Part shown: one piece after another, positions 36,201 through 47,400 of the stretch
Layout of the letters: each line of letters starts with the position of its first letter
Numbering within the stretch: the stretch's first letter is position 1
NCBI GenBank assembly: GCA_945859605.1
Contig: OX243825.1
Span: 22,827,554 to 22,891,553, forward strand
DNA from: Lumbricus rubellus
Lineage: Eukaryota > Annelida > Clitellata > Crassiclitellata > Lumbricidae
DNA: 64,000 nt
Reading direction: 5' to 3'
The notes under the pieces: generated by a model
Database searches by the model: none
Seen by the model: only the letters and a program-made list of their open reading frames with translations
Told to the model about the DNA's origin: nothing
Made by a program: the position numbers and the translations under genes

Positions 36201-39200
36201 CACCCACCCCCTCCACCCGCCCCCGCTTCACACCTCCACCTCTCCACCTCACCCCACCCCCACCCTCACCACACCCCCACCTCCACCCCACCTCAACCCC
36301 TAAACCTCACCTCCACCCCCACTCTCACCACATTCCCACCTCCACCCCGAAACCCCCACCCCGTCCACCCCACCCCACTCCACCCGCCCCCGCTTCACAC
36401 ATCCACTCCTCCACCTCACCCCACCCCACCATCACACCCCATTCACCCGCCCCATCCCACCCATTTCACCCAACCACACCACACCTCCACCCCACCTCCA
36501 CTCCACCCCGACACCCCACCCCTTCCATCCGCCCCCGGTTCACCCCTCCACGCCACCTCCACCCCATCCTCACCACACCCCCACCTCCACCCGAAAACCT
36601 CCCACCCCACCTTCACACCTCCACCCCTCCACCTCACCCCACCTCCCCCCCACTCTCACCACATTCCCACCTTCACCCCCTAAACCCCAACCCCACCCTG
36701 TTTACCCGCCCCATCTCACCCCTTCCACTTTCCACCTACCACCTCCACCAACCCTACACTCATCCCAACCCTCCACCCCACAACCCGAACCCCCGGCCCA
36801 AGCCAGCTCCCACCCCACCCCACACCCTCCACCAACACACCCCAAACTCACAAACTCACCCACCCGACAACACACCACCACACTCCGACCTCTCCACCGG
36901 TACGCCACCCGTGAAGTTAGGGTTTTCTGGGGAAAATGTTTCCACCCCCATCCCCCACGAAACCCCTCCCCACCCCAACTCCACAACACGCCACCCCAAA
37001 CTCCGACCTCCACCGGTAGGCCAATTATAGTAGGACTTTACAGCAAAGCGTATTGGAACATCACTCACATTAGCTGCGTTTATATAATGGCCATGCAAGC
37101 GTTTAAAAAGGTGTTTAATAAACTTAGGGTTTTTGCCCCCACCCTGGCCCCCATGGTGGTAGAGATTAGCCAACCCCTCTGCCGTTTGGTTCTGATGGTC
37201 CTCTGTCTGGGTAAAAAGTTTGAAAAAAATGGCTGCGTGTTTGTGAAAAAGTTTTGGGGGGGTTTAACCCCTCACCCCGACCCCCATGGTGGTGGAGAAT
37301 TGCCAACCCCTCGACTTTGCGTCTCATGCCGAGACCTACACATTAGTGAAGGTTTGGAGTGAAAAGGTCAAAAACTGTTGAAATGCATTCCGGTCAAACA
37401 CACACACAGACAGACAGACAGACAGACAGAATCTTCTCTTTATTAATATAGATTAAGTGCAGCTTTTGTTACGTTGCAGTGACTGTGTCTGATCCACAGA
37501 GGATGGAGTTTGCGCTGAAGAAAGGCTTGTCGTCATCATCTTCCAATAATTCCAGTCCAGTTCGATTGAACGACTGCATTGTCCGACTTCGTGGCCTGCC
37601 TTATGAATGCTGCAAAGAGCAAGTCGCCAGCTTCTTCCTTGGTGAACGTCCATTAAGTTCTAGCCGTGTGTTTAGGCTCTCATATTTACTTATTTCTTGC
37701 ATTTGCTGTAGCGCCTCTTCCAGCTCACTACTCAGAGGCGCTCCCGGCTACATTGCGGACACTGCATTTGAGTTTCACGCTGAAGCGCATGAGCAATTGC
37801 AAGTGAAGGACTTGGTCAAGGTCCCTGCACGGCGGTCTGAGGTGGATTTGAACCTGGAACCCTCCGACTTCGAGGCGTCAAGCTCATTATTACACCATCG
37901 TGCCTCATATGTTTGGGTTTGCTGGTCATTCTATGGTTCCTGACTTCATTAGTCAGATCGGTTTGTTGTTGTTTCTTAACCTTTTAATGCCGAGATGGTA
38001 GTAAATGGTATGGAAATTCCTATACCCTCTGGCATTAAAGGGTTAACAGTCTCCAGAATTCAATTCCGGGTGCTGCCCCAAGATATGACCCTAGTTCTCT
38101 GATGATGACATGGCTCATAATTAATTCATGAAAATGATTTTGTCACAGCAGCAGTTTTGGCTTAACTCTGGTATAAGAGTCCACTACAATTCTAACCTCT
38201 CAGTATACCAAATAAGGGACGTATTATTTTTAAATACATCTGTTGAGTGATTGATAACATTTGTGCTGCTCATGGTCATTTATTACTAGGTTTGACAATT
38301 GTGCCTAATGGTATAACGTTGATGACAGACCACCTCGGGCGAACAGAGAGAGAAGGATTCGTACAATTTGCTTCTCCTGACCTCATTCCAAAGGCATTAG
38401 AAAAGCACATGGGCAAGATCCAGCATAGGTAAGTCTTGAGCGACATTCATTCAAGTATTTATATAGCGCCTCTTCAAGGAAACTACTCAGATGCGCTCCC
38501 GACTGCAGCACGGCCAAACAGAACATGTCCAGATGTACTTGATTTTGTGAGTGTATTGTTATTACACCACGTGGCCGTAGTTTTGTCTTTGTGCTGCTCC
38601 ATAATTTTGTGTTTCCTTGATTATTATTGTCTAACTTGGCTATAATTTAAATTATCCTCATAGTAAGTTTTAATGATCTTTAAGTATTTATGCTTGTTTG
38701 TGATCTATTAAATGTTGATAAGTTTTGTTGTAACTTAAGTTTTTCTATTGATGTTCATCTTCATAGGCGCCCTTGTAACTGTGGCTGTGTTACTGAGCCA
38801 TATAAATCGTCATTATTATTATTATTATTATTATTATTTCATAATTTAAACTACTTTGATCATAATTATCTTCTGCTAGCGAGTGTGTTGCTTGATGCGT
38901 CTTTGTCGACTAGATCTCTTCAATAAATGAATAAATCTTTTATTGATTGATTGAGCATTTATTTTTGAATTCTTGGTTGTTACGCATCTTTGATAGCATT
39001 GTTCATTATGGATCTAATATATATCTTTATTTGGTCATAAATCGTATTCATAAATCAATGATCTGTAGGTACATCGAAGTCTACAAAAGCAGCCTGGCTG
39101 AAATGCACAAGAAGGTTGGAAAGTCAAGTCCATGGACAGGTGGCAGGCCAGGTCCCTACGATCGGCCAGGGACATTCAACAGCAATTTTGGCAACTTTGG

Positions 39201-42200
39201 CTTTGGCACGGCAGCAGACTTCATGGGCTGCTTAGCAGGTTGGTTTTGTTTTTAGAGCAGACAATTGTTTGATATCATTGAAATTATGGGTGATGATGAT
39301 GTTTAAAATATTTATTTCTATGGTTGTGTGGCCTTGATTTTGGAGTCATTTATTGAATTTTAGCAACTGTCTTGAACTGAATGTCTTGATCTGCCTTGAA
39401 TAGGTGGTCTGAGTAAGTCATGCGCATTGCACAAGCTGTGCTTAGTTCCCGCATGATGATTATTATTAAATTGGCCTGTGCCATTATTAACAGAAGATTC
39501 ATCTACGTGGCTCTGTGCCTAATCATCTCTTGTTCATAAAATGTGATAGTATTTAAGAAAAGCTGCCAAGCTGATACACACGCTTTTGTCATTTGGTCTG
39601 TTTCATTCAGTGGAATAAATAATTGTCTTTTGCCTTATGTCTAATTCTCTGCCTTGGTACCTTACAGTCTTTGTCTTCGCCTCAGTTTTTGGATCTCCAT
39701 TGTGCTGGTCTTGTCTTGGTAGTAATATTTAAGACTTCTATACAGCATAAATTTGCTATATTCTGGGGGAAAATAATAAGAATAAAAGTTTTTCTCTTTT
39801 ACACCTAAAGATCAAACGAGGAACAAATTGAGTGAATTTCACCGTATCTAAACGCTTAACTGTACTTAACTGTACTCCGTTTTCTAAACAATTTTCCTGT
39901 TCTTACCTTTGTTAAGTATTGTATAAAATGCCCCATGTTGCTTGCAATATATCATGTAGTAATCCAGTTGTTGTTCCCTTGTCAGGGCTCCTTAATGGTG
40001 GACTGTCCAGCGGCTTCATGTCTGGAGGAATGGGAGGTTTTGGCAGAGAAGGAGGGATGGAAGGATGGAACAATGGAGGATGGTCAACAGGTGGAACACA
40101 GAACCAGATGGGGTCCAGGGGTGAGGGAAGAATCATGGAAGGGGAGCAGTTCAGGTCTGAGACTGGTCACTTTGTCCTCATGAGGGGTCTGCCCTACTCG
40201 GCCACAAAACAGGACATCGAAAAGGTAAAATTGTGTAGTATCTATTGGTAACTTAATGTTTCTCTGAACATATTGGGGAACTTTCACCATAAATGATATT
40301 CATAAATATATAGTTTTTTCTCTTCAACTAGATATATATATCCTGCTGGGTTGAAATGTGTCTGATGTTAGTAGTACCGGTATGTGCCACTTACTGTCTT
40401 AACACGTTGGCCGCTGATTTGCTGTGTTAAATGACTGAATTTGGGACGTGTTAACACGTCCCTCGCGGCCAACGTGTTAAGAGTGTCTGGAAATTTCTGG
40501 TAGTGCCCACCAGTCTAATATATCAACAAATGTTTATATAATTCCTTTTATGAGAATCTCGAAAGTCATTCCTAGACAAAAAACGTGGAGTTAGAGTTCA
40601 AGAAGAATGTCTGATCTGTGCATCGATGGTTTTTGTGGTTAACATAATGCGTCAGGACAAACCGCATATTCGGCCCACTGTGCTGACCAATTTTAGCACA
40701 TATGGTGGGGACCTGGCTGAAATGGGAATCAGTTGGAGCAATGCAGAGGAAGTCGCAAGCTACGGAGTGGAGGAATCTTGTTGACCAATGTTCTGAAAAG
40801 AGGAACTATGAGAGAAAGAGAACACTGACCAATTATTGTGAACTTGTCTCTTATGTTGGTTGGTGTGAAGACAGTAGAGTTGTATGCAATGTCCTTGCTT
40901 TTCGTGATGCTGCTCTCATGGTGTGTGCTTCTCGTGCAGGTGAGTGCCTAGTTCGTTGGTCCACTACATGTCTGCAAGTGCTTGCCAGCGGAGGCCTTCT
41001 CCAACTCTGCAGGTACTTTTTGGCTCACGCAAACAAGACATTCTTCTTGAACTCTAAAGTCGTTTAGATGGTGAACCTTGTGCTATGAAAGACTTACTAG
41101 TGGTTTAACAGTATTTCATTAGTTGCCTTTGTGCATGCAACATGCCATGCGTAGTGAGAGAAATGAACGAAGCAGACAGAGGCAACGGCTTTACAAAGTC
41201 ACTTTCGTCTGCTTGTTATAAGCCTTAGTTACAAACCGGAAGAAAAGTTACTTCTGATTTTTTTATTAGACTTAGTCACAACCTTTAAAAAAAATTAATG
41301 ATTTATGATTTTTACTATGGAACCAATAAGCTATTTTGAAATGTTTTAAAATTTATGATATTTGAAAAGAAAAAAGTTTTATGCTTAAATGATGTTGATT
41401 ACTTACTAATTAATATCGACAACAGTATATTTTGCTGAATGATGATGTTATCTTTTACTATTTTGTGAATTCTTGTTTGTTTGTATGTGCACTTGTTATA
41501 GCGCCCCTTCAAGCTCGCTCTACTCAGAGGCGCTCCCGAATGCAGAGCGGGCACTGCATCGGAGTTTCACGCCGAAGCGCTGAGCAATTGTGAGTGAAGG
41601 ACTTGCCCAAGGTACTTATGCGGCGAGGTGGATTCGAACCTCGAACCTTCCAGCTCCAAGATAACAATGCCACCACTACAGCACCGCGCCCCACAAGTCA
41701 TACCTTGCATCTGACATCTGATTATATTGACGTCCTGTTATAAGAGGTGTGTGCAATACTTTGCGTAAGGCAATCACCGAAATTGCATGTCTTGTAGTTC
41801 TTCGAACCGCTCTCTGCCGTCAACATCGTACTCGAATCCAATCGAAATGGACGAGCATCTGGCAACGCTTATGTTGACTTTGCAACGTATGACGACGCCA
41901 AACAGGCGATGAGCAAACATCGCGCGACGATGCGTGAGTTTGTCGTTTGACGTCAGAACTTTGAATTGTTGTGAAGATATGTGCATGAAAATGACGGTGA
42001 AACTGCAACATTTGGTATTGTTTCTAGAAGAATAAGAAACTTTTCTTAAGTAGATGTACAAAGTCCAGATTAAAACTCTTCATAAGTACAAGCAAGTTGA
42101 ATTGAATGCTTTTGAAGTATTTGAAAGTTAAGGCAGCAACTAAGAAATTCATCCTATTACTGCATTTTATTTTCAATTTTGCTAATACTTCAAATATTCC

Positions 42201-42740
42201 TGGTTTGTAGCTTCATCAGTTATCGTGCAATAACTATAAAAGTGACTTTTGGTGACTGGTTTATGGATCTGTTAATGGTGACTGGTTTATGAATCTGTTA
42301 ATGGTGACTGGTTTATGGATCTGTTAATGGTGACTGGTTTATGGATCTGTTAATGGTGACTGGTTTATGGATGTGTTAATGGTGACTGGTCTATGGATCC
42401 GTTAATGGTGACTGGTTTATGGATCTGTTAATGGTGACTGGTTTATGAATCTGTTAATGGTGACTGGTTTATGGATCTGTTAATGGTGACTGGTTTATGG
42501 ATCTGTTAATGGTGACTGGTTTATGGATCTGGTAATGGTAACTGGGTTTGGGATCTGGTTCCAATGATTGGTTCTTAGGATTTAGTTTAGACCAGACCAT
42601 GTCTGATTGTGATATATAAAACGTCCAGTTATATTACACGACGAATTATATACATCGATTACATTTGTCTTTTTATTGTAGAACATCGATATATTGAACT
42701 TTATTTTATGGAGATGGGTGGACGATCTGGCAGATATTGA
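33285..42740 (+). CDS. HNRNPH: hnRNP H/F-family RNA-binding protein with Gln-rich N-terminus
   Basis: Coding exons: 33285-33837, 34864-35020, 37480-37641, 38290-38428, 39069-39238, 39986-40224, 41798-41933, 42682-42740; all introns GT-AG and phases agree except one base in exon 2. About 537 residues. Residues 1-160 are Gln-rich (QQYQATAVQYQQSDQYQ). Three quasi-RRMs follow: one from FIIMLHGLPYSVNHEE, one with CIVRLRGLPYECCKEQ and GLTIVPNGITL, and one with HFVLMRGLPYSATKQD, FFEPLSAVNIVLE and MQHRYIELYF. A Gly/Met-rich linker (SGGMGGFGREGGM) separates the last two. The family binds G-tracts in pre-mRNA and controls splicing in the nucleus (established). The start is supported by a TAA in frame 12 bases upstream. 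Exon 2 has six A's at 34980-34985 where five keep the frame; an assembly error is likely. A 3' UTR intron may follow the stop (GTATTT after TGAG). Confidence 0.9.
34037..34730 (+). repeat. Two tandem copies of a 347-bp segment
   Basis: The segment starting ACTTACGTTAACACAGAGCA at 34037 starts again at 34384 and both run to GTGTGACAATGGCAATATA. I see essentially no differences. It lies in intron 1 of the hnRNP H coding region. Confidence 0.9.
35105..35600 (-). mobile_element. LINE/SINE 3' tail fragment
   Basis: TTTATATAGCGCCTCTTCAA followed by CCTCAGAGGCGCTCTCGGCA is the shared tail in reverse. The following 400 bp (GTTGTATCGGCGGTCAAGGA) has the look of a LINE 3' untranslated region. No RT signature found. 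Within hnRNP H intron 2. Confidence 0.55.
35761..37454 (+). repeat. Dispersed repeat expanded by a C-rich minisatellite
   Basis: It opens with CTAGCTGGGGTACCCGGCGT and closes with (CAGA)n then TTTATTAATATAGATTA, termini of a repeat type known from many invertebrate genomes. Between them lies about 1.2 kb (35820-37020) of CACCCCACCTCCACCCC-type array, strongly C-rich and G-poor on the plus strand. After this, two related segments carry CCCCCATGGTGGTGGAGA. The whole is in hnRNP H intron 2. Superfamily not assigned. Confidence 0.7.
37705..37910 (-). mobile_element. tRNA-derived SINE (diverged)
   Basis: Tail CTCACTACTCAGAGGCGCTC, body GTGAAGGACTTGGTCAAGGT, reversed B-box region GGATTTGAACC and a decayed head. 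It starts only about 60 bp after the donor of hnRNP H exon 3. Confidence 0.8.
37976..38046. mobile_element. 71-bp TTAA palindrome, copy B
   Basis: TTAACCTTTTAATGCCGAGA to CTGGCATTAAAGGGTTAA, exactly 71 bp. Core GTAGTAAATGGTATGG. In an hnRNP H intron. Confidence 0.8.
38455..38505 (-). mobile_element. SINE/LINE tail fragment
   Basis: ATTTATATAGCGCCTCTTCA plus ACTCAGATGCGCTCCCGACT, the tail only. Starts about 25 bp after the donor of hnRNP H exon 4. Confidence 0.7.
40399..40480. mobile_element. 82-bp TTAA palindrome of a second family
   Basis: TTAACACGTTGGCCGC at the left pairs with GCGGCCAACGTGTTAA at the right. TTAA bounds both ends, which suggests a piggyBac-type target. It also contains an internal GTGTTAACAC palindrome. 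Downstream of hnRNP H exon 6. Confidence 0.65.
41482..41694 (-). mobile_element. tRNA-derived SINE (near-consensus)
   Basis: Complete tail GTGCACTTGTTATAGCGCCC, body GTGAGTGAAGGACTTGCCCA, reversed B box GGATTCGAACC, head ending CACCGCGCCCCACAAG. About 100 bp upstream of hnRNP H exon 7. Confidence 0.9.
42251..42536 (+). repeat. 26-bp minisatellite, 11 copies
   Basis: Unit GGTGACTGGTTTATGGATCT plus GTTAAT, eleven head-to-tail copies with one or two substitutions each, plus a degraded partial unit. In the last coding intron of the hnRNP H gene. Confidence 0.95.
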
Positions 42741-43137
42741 GGTATTTAGAATAAATGTTATTAAATGCTAACATGGGTGTTTTTAAAAAATTCTATTTAT
42801 GCTTGATTTTCAAATTGTTTTTAAGAACTGATCATTGAAGCTTAAAGTGTTCTGCCAAAATATGTCAGCTAAGGTTTAATTTATCAGCATAGCTATCTTT
42901 GTCATTGCTATTTTGATATAATTATGTGTATAGATTTTCAGTGTTTTAGAGATCCCTTCTTTATTAGACTGACTCTTTGTTAATTATTACAAGTGTTCGT
43001 TCCTCTAGTAAACAGAGAATATAGTATCTCACTTGTCTAATATAATTTGTAATACTCGTACAAATGTATATAGTCATGCGCCAGCCCTTAATATAATATG
43101 TGTATGTTGTCCATATGCAAAAGAGAATCTATCTAAC

Positions 43138-43143
43138 AATAAA
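43138..43143 (+). terminator. Candidate polyadenylation signal for hnRNP H
   Basis: AATAAA about 400 bp after the stop. A second AATAAA at 43384-43389 is downstream of an acceptor-like TTTTCAG at 43204-43210, so which is used depends on a possible 3' UTR intron. Confidence 0.35.
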
Positions 43144-44119
43144 TATGGTTAAGTAAGCTCATAAGTGCAGTATATCTCTCATTAATTATGTTTAATTTTG
43201 TTCTTTTCAGGTCACCTGAGTGTCATGGTACACAGGGACTGATTCTGTTTGTTTGTGTGTATAAAATTCAGACTGCAGCAAAATCAGGACTGCTTGTCAA
43301 ATGTTGATATAAATTATGAAATTATGAGGTGCATTTATTTCAGTGTATAAATTTCTTGCCGACAATGCATTTGCAAGTGTTGAAATAAATTGCGAGTTGT
43401 TACTATAATTTAGTCAGTGATTCTGTGAATATCTAGGTTCAAAAATGCTGGAACTTGCAATTGGAAGAGACCTGTGTAGTTCTGTCACTACGTCAATGTG
43501 CGATGTCTGTACTGCTGTGCACAATGTTTATGTAAAATTCACATGTGTCCTGAATTCAATCCATTCCAGCTTTATATTAAATAGCAGATCATTGTACAGT
43601 TGGTCTGTATTACTGCTCCAAAAGTACAATTGCTTAGAGTACTGTTCTGGTCTGCTTTGCACAGCTTTTTACAGGATATTGGATTTTGTGTATTTGATTC
43701 ATTTCAAAATTGTAAAATATCAAAGTAGATCTAGATCTACGTTTCTGTTGTGTGGATAAAGGAGTTTTTGTTTGCGTTGGGGGACAGTTTACTCATTTTC
43801 AATGTCTTAGTTACTTTAAATAGCGCATCACCACCAATCTAGGAACTGATTGTCTAAAGCTGGTTTACTGTACACTATTATTATTATTATATAAGCAACA
43901 AATTACTGGTGAATAGAGATTAGCAAAATGAGCAGGTACTTCATGGTGATGATACCTTTGAGCCATATCAAGTATGTTAAAATAAAGCCATGTTATATTG
44001 ATGTTTGTATTTGCTAACATAATAATTGCCCAGAAATCACTACTGTGGCTGCATTATGTGAGGCAAAATAATTGCCAAATTTCTTTACATGCCTTTGTCA
44101 GTAATAGTCTCAAATAGTG

Positions 44120-44125
44120 TTTAAT
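44120..44125 (-). terminator. Candidate polyadenylation signal for C2orf81
   Basis: TTTAAT on the plus strand is ATTAAA on the minus strand, about 340 bp past the C2orf81 stop codon. Confidence 0.25.
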
Positions 44126-44464
44126 TTTTGTTGAGGCTCACACATGGCAAGCACCCAACAACTTTAACAAGACTCAATCTCACGAGAATGACCAGTCAGC
44201 TTACAAACAAGCTACTACATAGGCATGTAGACAAGTTTGCTATATTTTTTATAACAACTGCATTAAATCAATGATTTATAAAATCCTGTTGTTATATCCA
44301 TTGGATCTCAAGCAACATTTCATGTTTGTTTATAAAGCACTATCGTACAACAAATTGAAGCTGAGACCGTTCCAGCTGCATTCTTGTCTCTGGACTGATT
44401 TACACCACATGTTCAGGTGCTTAACACCTTAGGGTAAGAACGTTATGTGGCTAGAAAATAGTGT

Positions 44465-47400
44465 CTAGTGAGATGTTGCCACAATTGGTGGAACAAGACT
44501 TGGTTCTGCTATGGGCTTGACACAGATGTGCTGATCAAGGAGGTCAGAGACGTTGACGGTGGGATGGGGGTTGTGTGATCGCACGGGTCGTAGTACCAAA
44601 TCAGACGGAACATCACCACGGCTCGAATCCTGAACAAATTAAGCAAAATTACCATTCAACAATGTATCACTGCTGGAAATTTACAAGTCATAAAGTTATG
44701 CAACAATATAAAAGATTTGTAAAATTTCGCAGCCATACACCACGGCTGGAATCCTGAACAAATTAAGCAACAGTTTTTTATATTACCATTCAACAATGCA
44801 TCGCTTCTGAAAATTTCTAAGTCATAAAGTTATGCAACAATTTAAAAGAATTGTAAAATGTCACAGCTATTAAATTTACTTTACTTTTTCCACTATCTTT
44901 TATAAGGTTTCTCAACAGCTTAAATAAGTTGCGATAAGAATAGCAAGAAATAAATAAATGGTTACACTTCAAGAATTGCCTCTAACCATGTTTTGAAATA
45001 CTTAGGCAGTACATGCAATACAATAGTAATTTAAATATTACACATTTTATATGAATAAAATTAATGTGCTTTACATATATGAAAAGTGTTGGTTTAACAA
45101 TACTTTTATGAAAATAATACTATTGGTATTACCAATACTTTTAATATGTATGTGCACTTGTTATAGCGCCCCTTCAAGCTCTCTACTCAGAGGCGCTCCC
45201 AATGCAGAGTGGACACTGCATCGGAGTTTCACGCCAAAGCGCTGAGCAATTGTGAGTGAAGGACTTGCCCAAGGTCCTTACGTGGGGAGGTGAATTCGAA
45301 CCTCGGACCTTCCGGCTCCAAGGCAACGACGCCACCACTAGACCACCGCGCCCCACTACTAGTACTGCTAATACTTTCCCAGTATTATTAACAGCCCTGG
45401 TAAGTATATTCGTAGACAGCGCTTTGTGAGATACTTGAAAGGTACTATATTTAGGTAAACATTGAGTTGGTTATTTGATTCAGCAACAGCATACATTGAG
45501 AAAGAAAACAAAATTGCATTCTCCGTTAGTGCTGTCAACGGCCAACTAAAAACCCCACTAACATCTAACTTTAATTGTAATCGTACATTTATATAGCGCC
45601 CCTTCAAGAGAACTCCTCAGAGGCGCTCCCAACCTGACACCAAACCACAATCTACTGCATGTTCTCTACAGATGATGCAGATGAGCCACAAAATACTTGT
45701 CAGCATACAACAAAATCCACAAACTGATGTTTTGCTTACTATCTTTGGTCCTCTCTTCACGACATCCCTTTCACGAGCTGTTACACCAGGTGCAATCTGC
45801 ATCGAATCCAACTAAAATTTGCAACAAATAAATTCAAAATATTATTAAAATCAGTGACCTAGTTACCAGTTGTTCTTGGCCTGACCTACTTCTCAAGAGA
45901 AATATTCCACGTAAAAATGTTTGACGGTCAATTTAACTGTTACTGTGAAATAACGAAGAAACAAAAATTTTACAAGAAATGATATCATGAGGGATAGTAG
46001 TCATATAATAAGAATAACAGAATGTTAAGAGGTTGAATCCACCCTACACAGTGCCATTACTGTCGCTGATTGAAATTATGAAAACGTTCTACTCACCAAA
46101 AGTGGGAATCTTGTTTCCGGCTGAGCTTCTCTGATGGTAACACCGCTCTCAGAAACCTTGACCTTAGCAACTGATAAATTGTGCCCTGCAATTTGTAAAC
46201 AACCAATCCATTAACCCTGAACTGACCAAAATGTAGTAAATGGTATGAGAAATCCTATAACCTTAGTCGGTAAAGGGTTAAGATGATATAAACAGCTAAA
46301 TTTGGCACTGACATTATATGTAGTATCAACAGAAATCCACTGTTCAAGAGATCATAAGTCGTGCACGTCTTGGCCAGTACGTCATACACAATGGGTAGAG
46401 GCTAATGAACATTGTAAATGGAATGTAATGACTACAATATCTATAGCATCGTCAGTAGCAAGCTGCTTGTAGGAAACTTTACACAATCACTGTCAGCTGT
46501 CAATGTAAAGGCAAAGACCTCAATAACAAGTACAGTTTTCATGCAACGTTAGCTTGTAGACCCACAAACATCCACAGAAACTTTTATGAATACCTTAACC
46601 CTTTAATGCCGGAGGGTATAGGATTTCCCATACCGTTTACTACCATCTTGGCATTAAAGGGTTAAGCTGAAGTGAGAGTTGACATTGTTAAACACTGTTA
46701 AAGTAGCTCACTCTTTAACATGGCTATATAAATTTCCAAATGAATAAATTGTCATTACTATTTTACATTCACACTGGCCTGGTTGCTACATAATGTTATG
46801 CCTACAGTGTGCTAAAATGCCAATTCACATACCAGTGGTGACTTATTCACAGATATGAAACCAGAGATAGCATGGTCCACACATGGGAAACGTGGACTCC
46901 ATATGCTTGCTACATTACCATAGAAAACTTCATTTAGTATATTTACATTACAGCAAACAAAGAATTTAATTGTTCAAGAGCATTATTGTTGATTAGTAAC
47001 TTCTAACGTCAGTGTCTAATGCGCACCAAAGCCAAGCAATAATTCATAAAGCGATGTAATCAGAAAAGCGTAAAACCTGTCGTTGTTTTCTGTGCTGGTG
47101 GCTTTTCTCCCAGAGGTACTTTCTTGCGTGCTCGCAACGCTTCATTCCTAACCTGAGCTGCTTCTTGTTTCGGGTCAATGATGCAGTAGACTGTGTTAAC
47201 CCTTTGAATACACAAACAAACCAAAAGTCTCATCTCATGTTTATTCATTGGTAGATCATCATGACTATTCATGAATTTTTATTAGTCCTCGTGAATATTT
47301 CGGTACGTGACGTTTGGGCGCCGCCGTTTGGGCGCCGGCCGTTTGGGCGCTGCCGTTTCGGCGCCGGCTGTTTGGGCGCGACGCCGTTTGGGCGCCGTAC

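Noticed and set aside
35779..36303. 174-codon Pro/His/Thr-rich ORF
   Set aside because: C-rich minisatellite inside an hnRNP H intron, flanked by the ends of a dispersed repeat; no domain.
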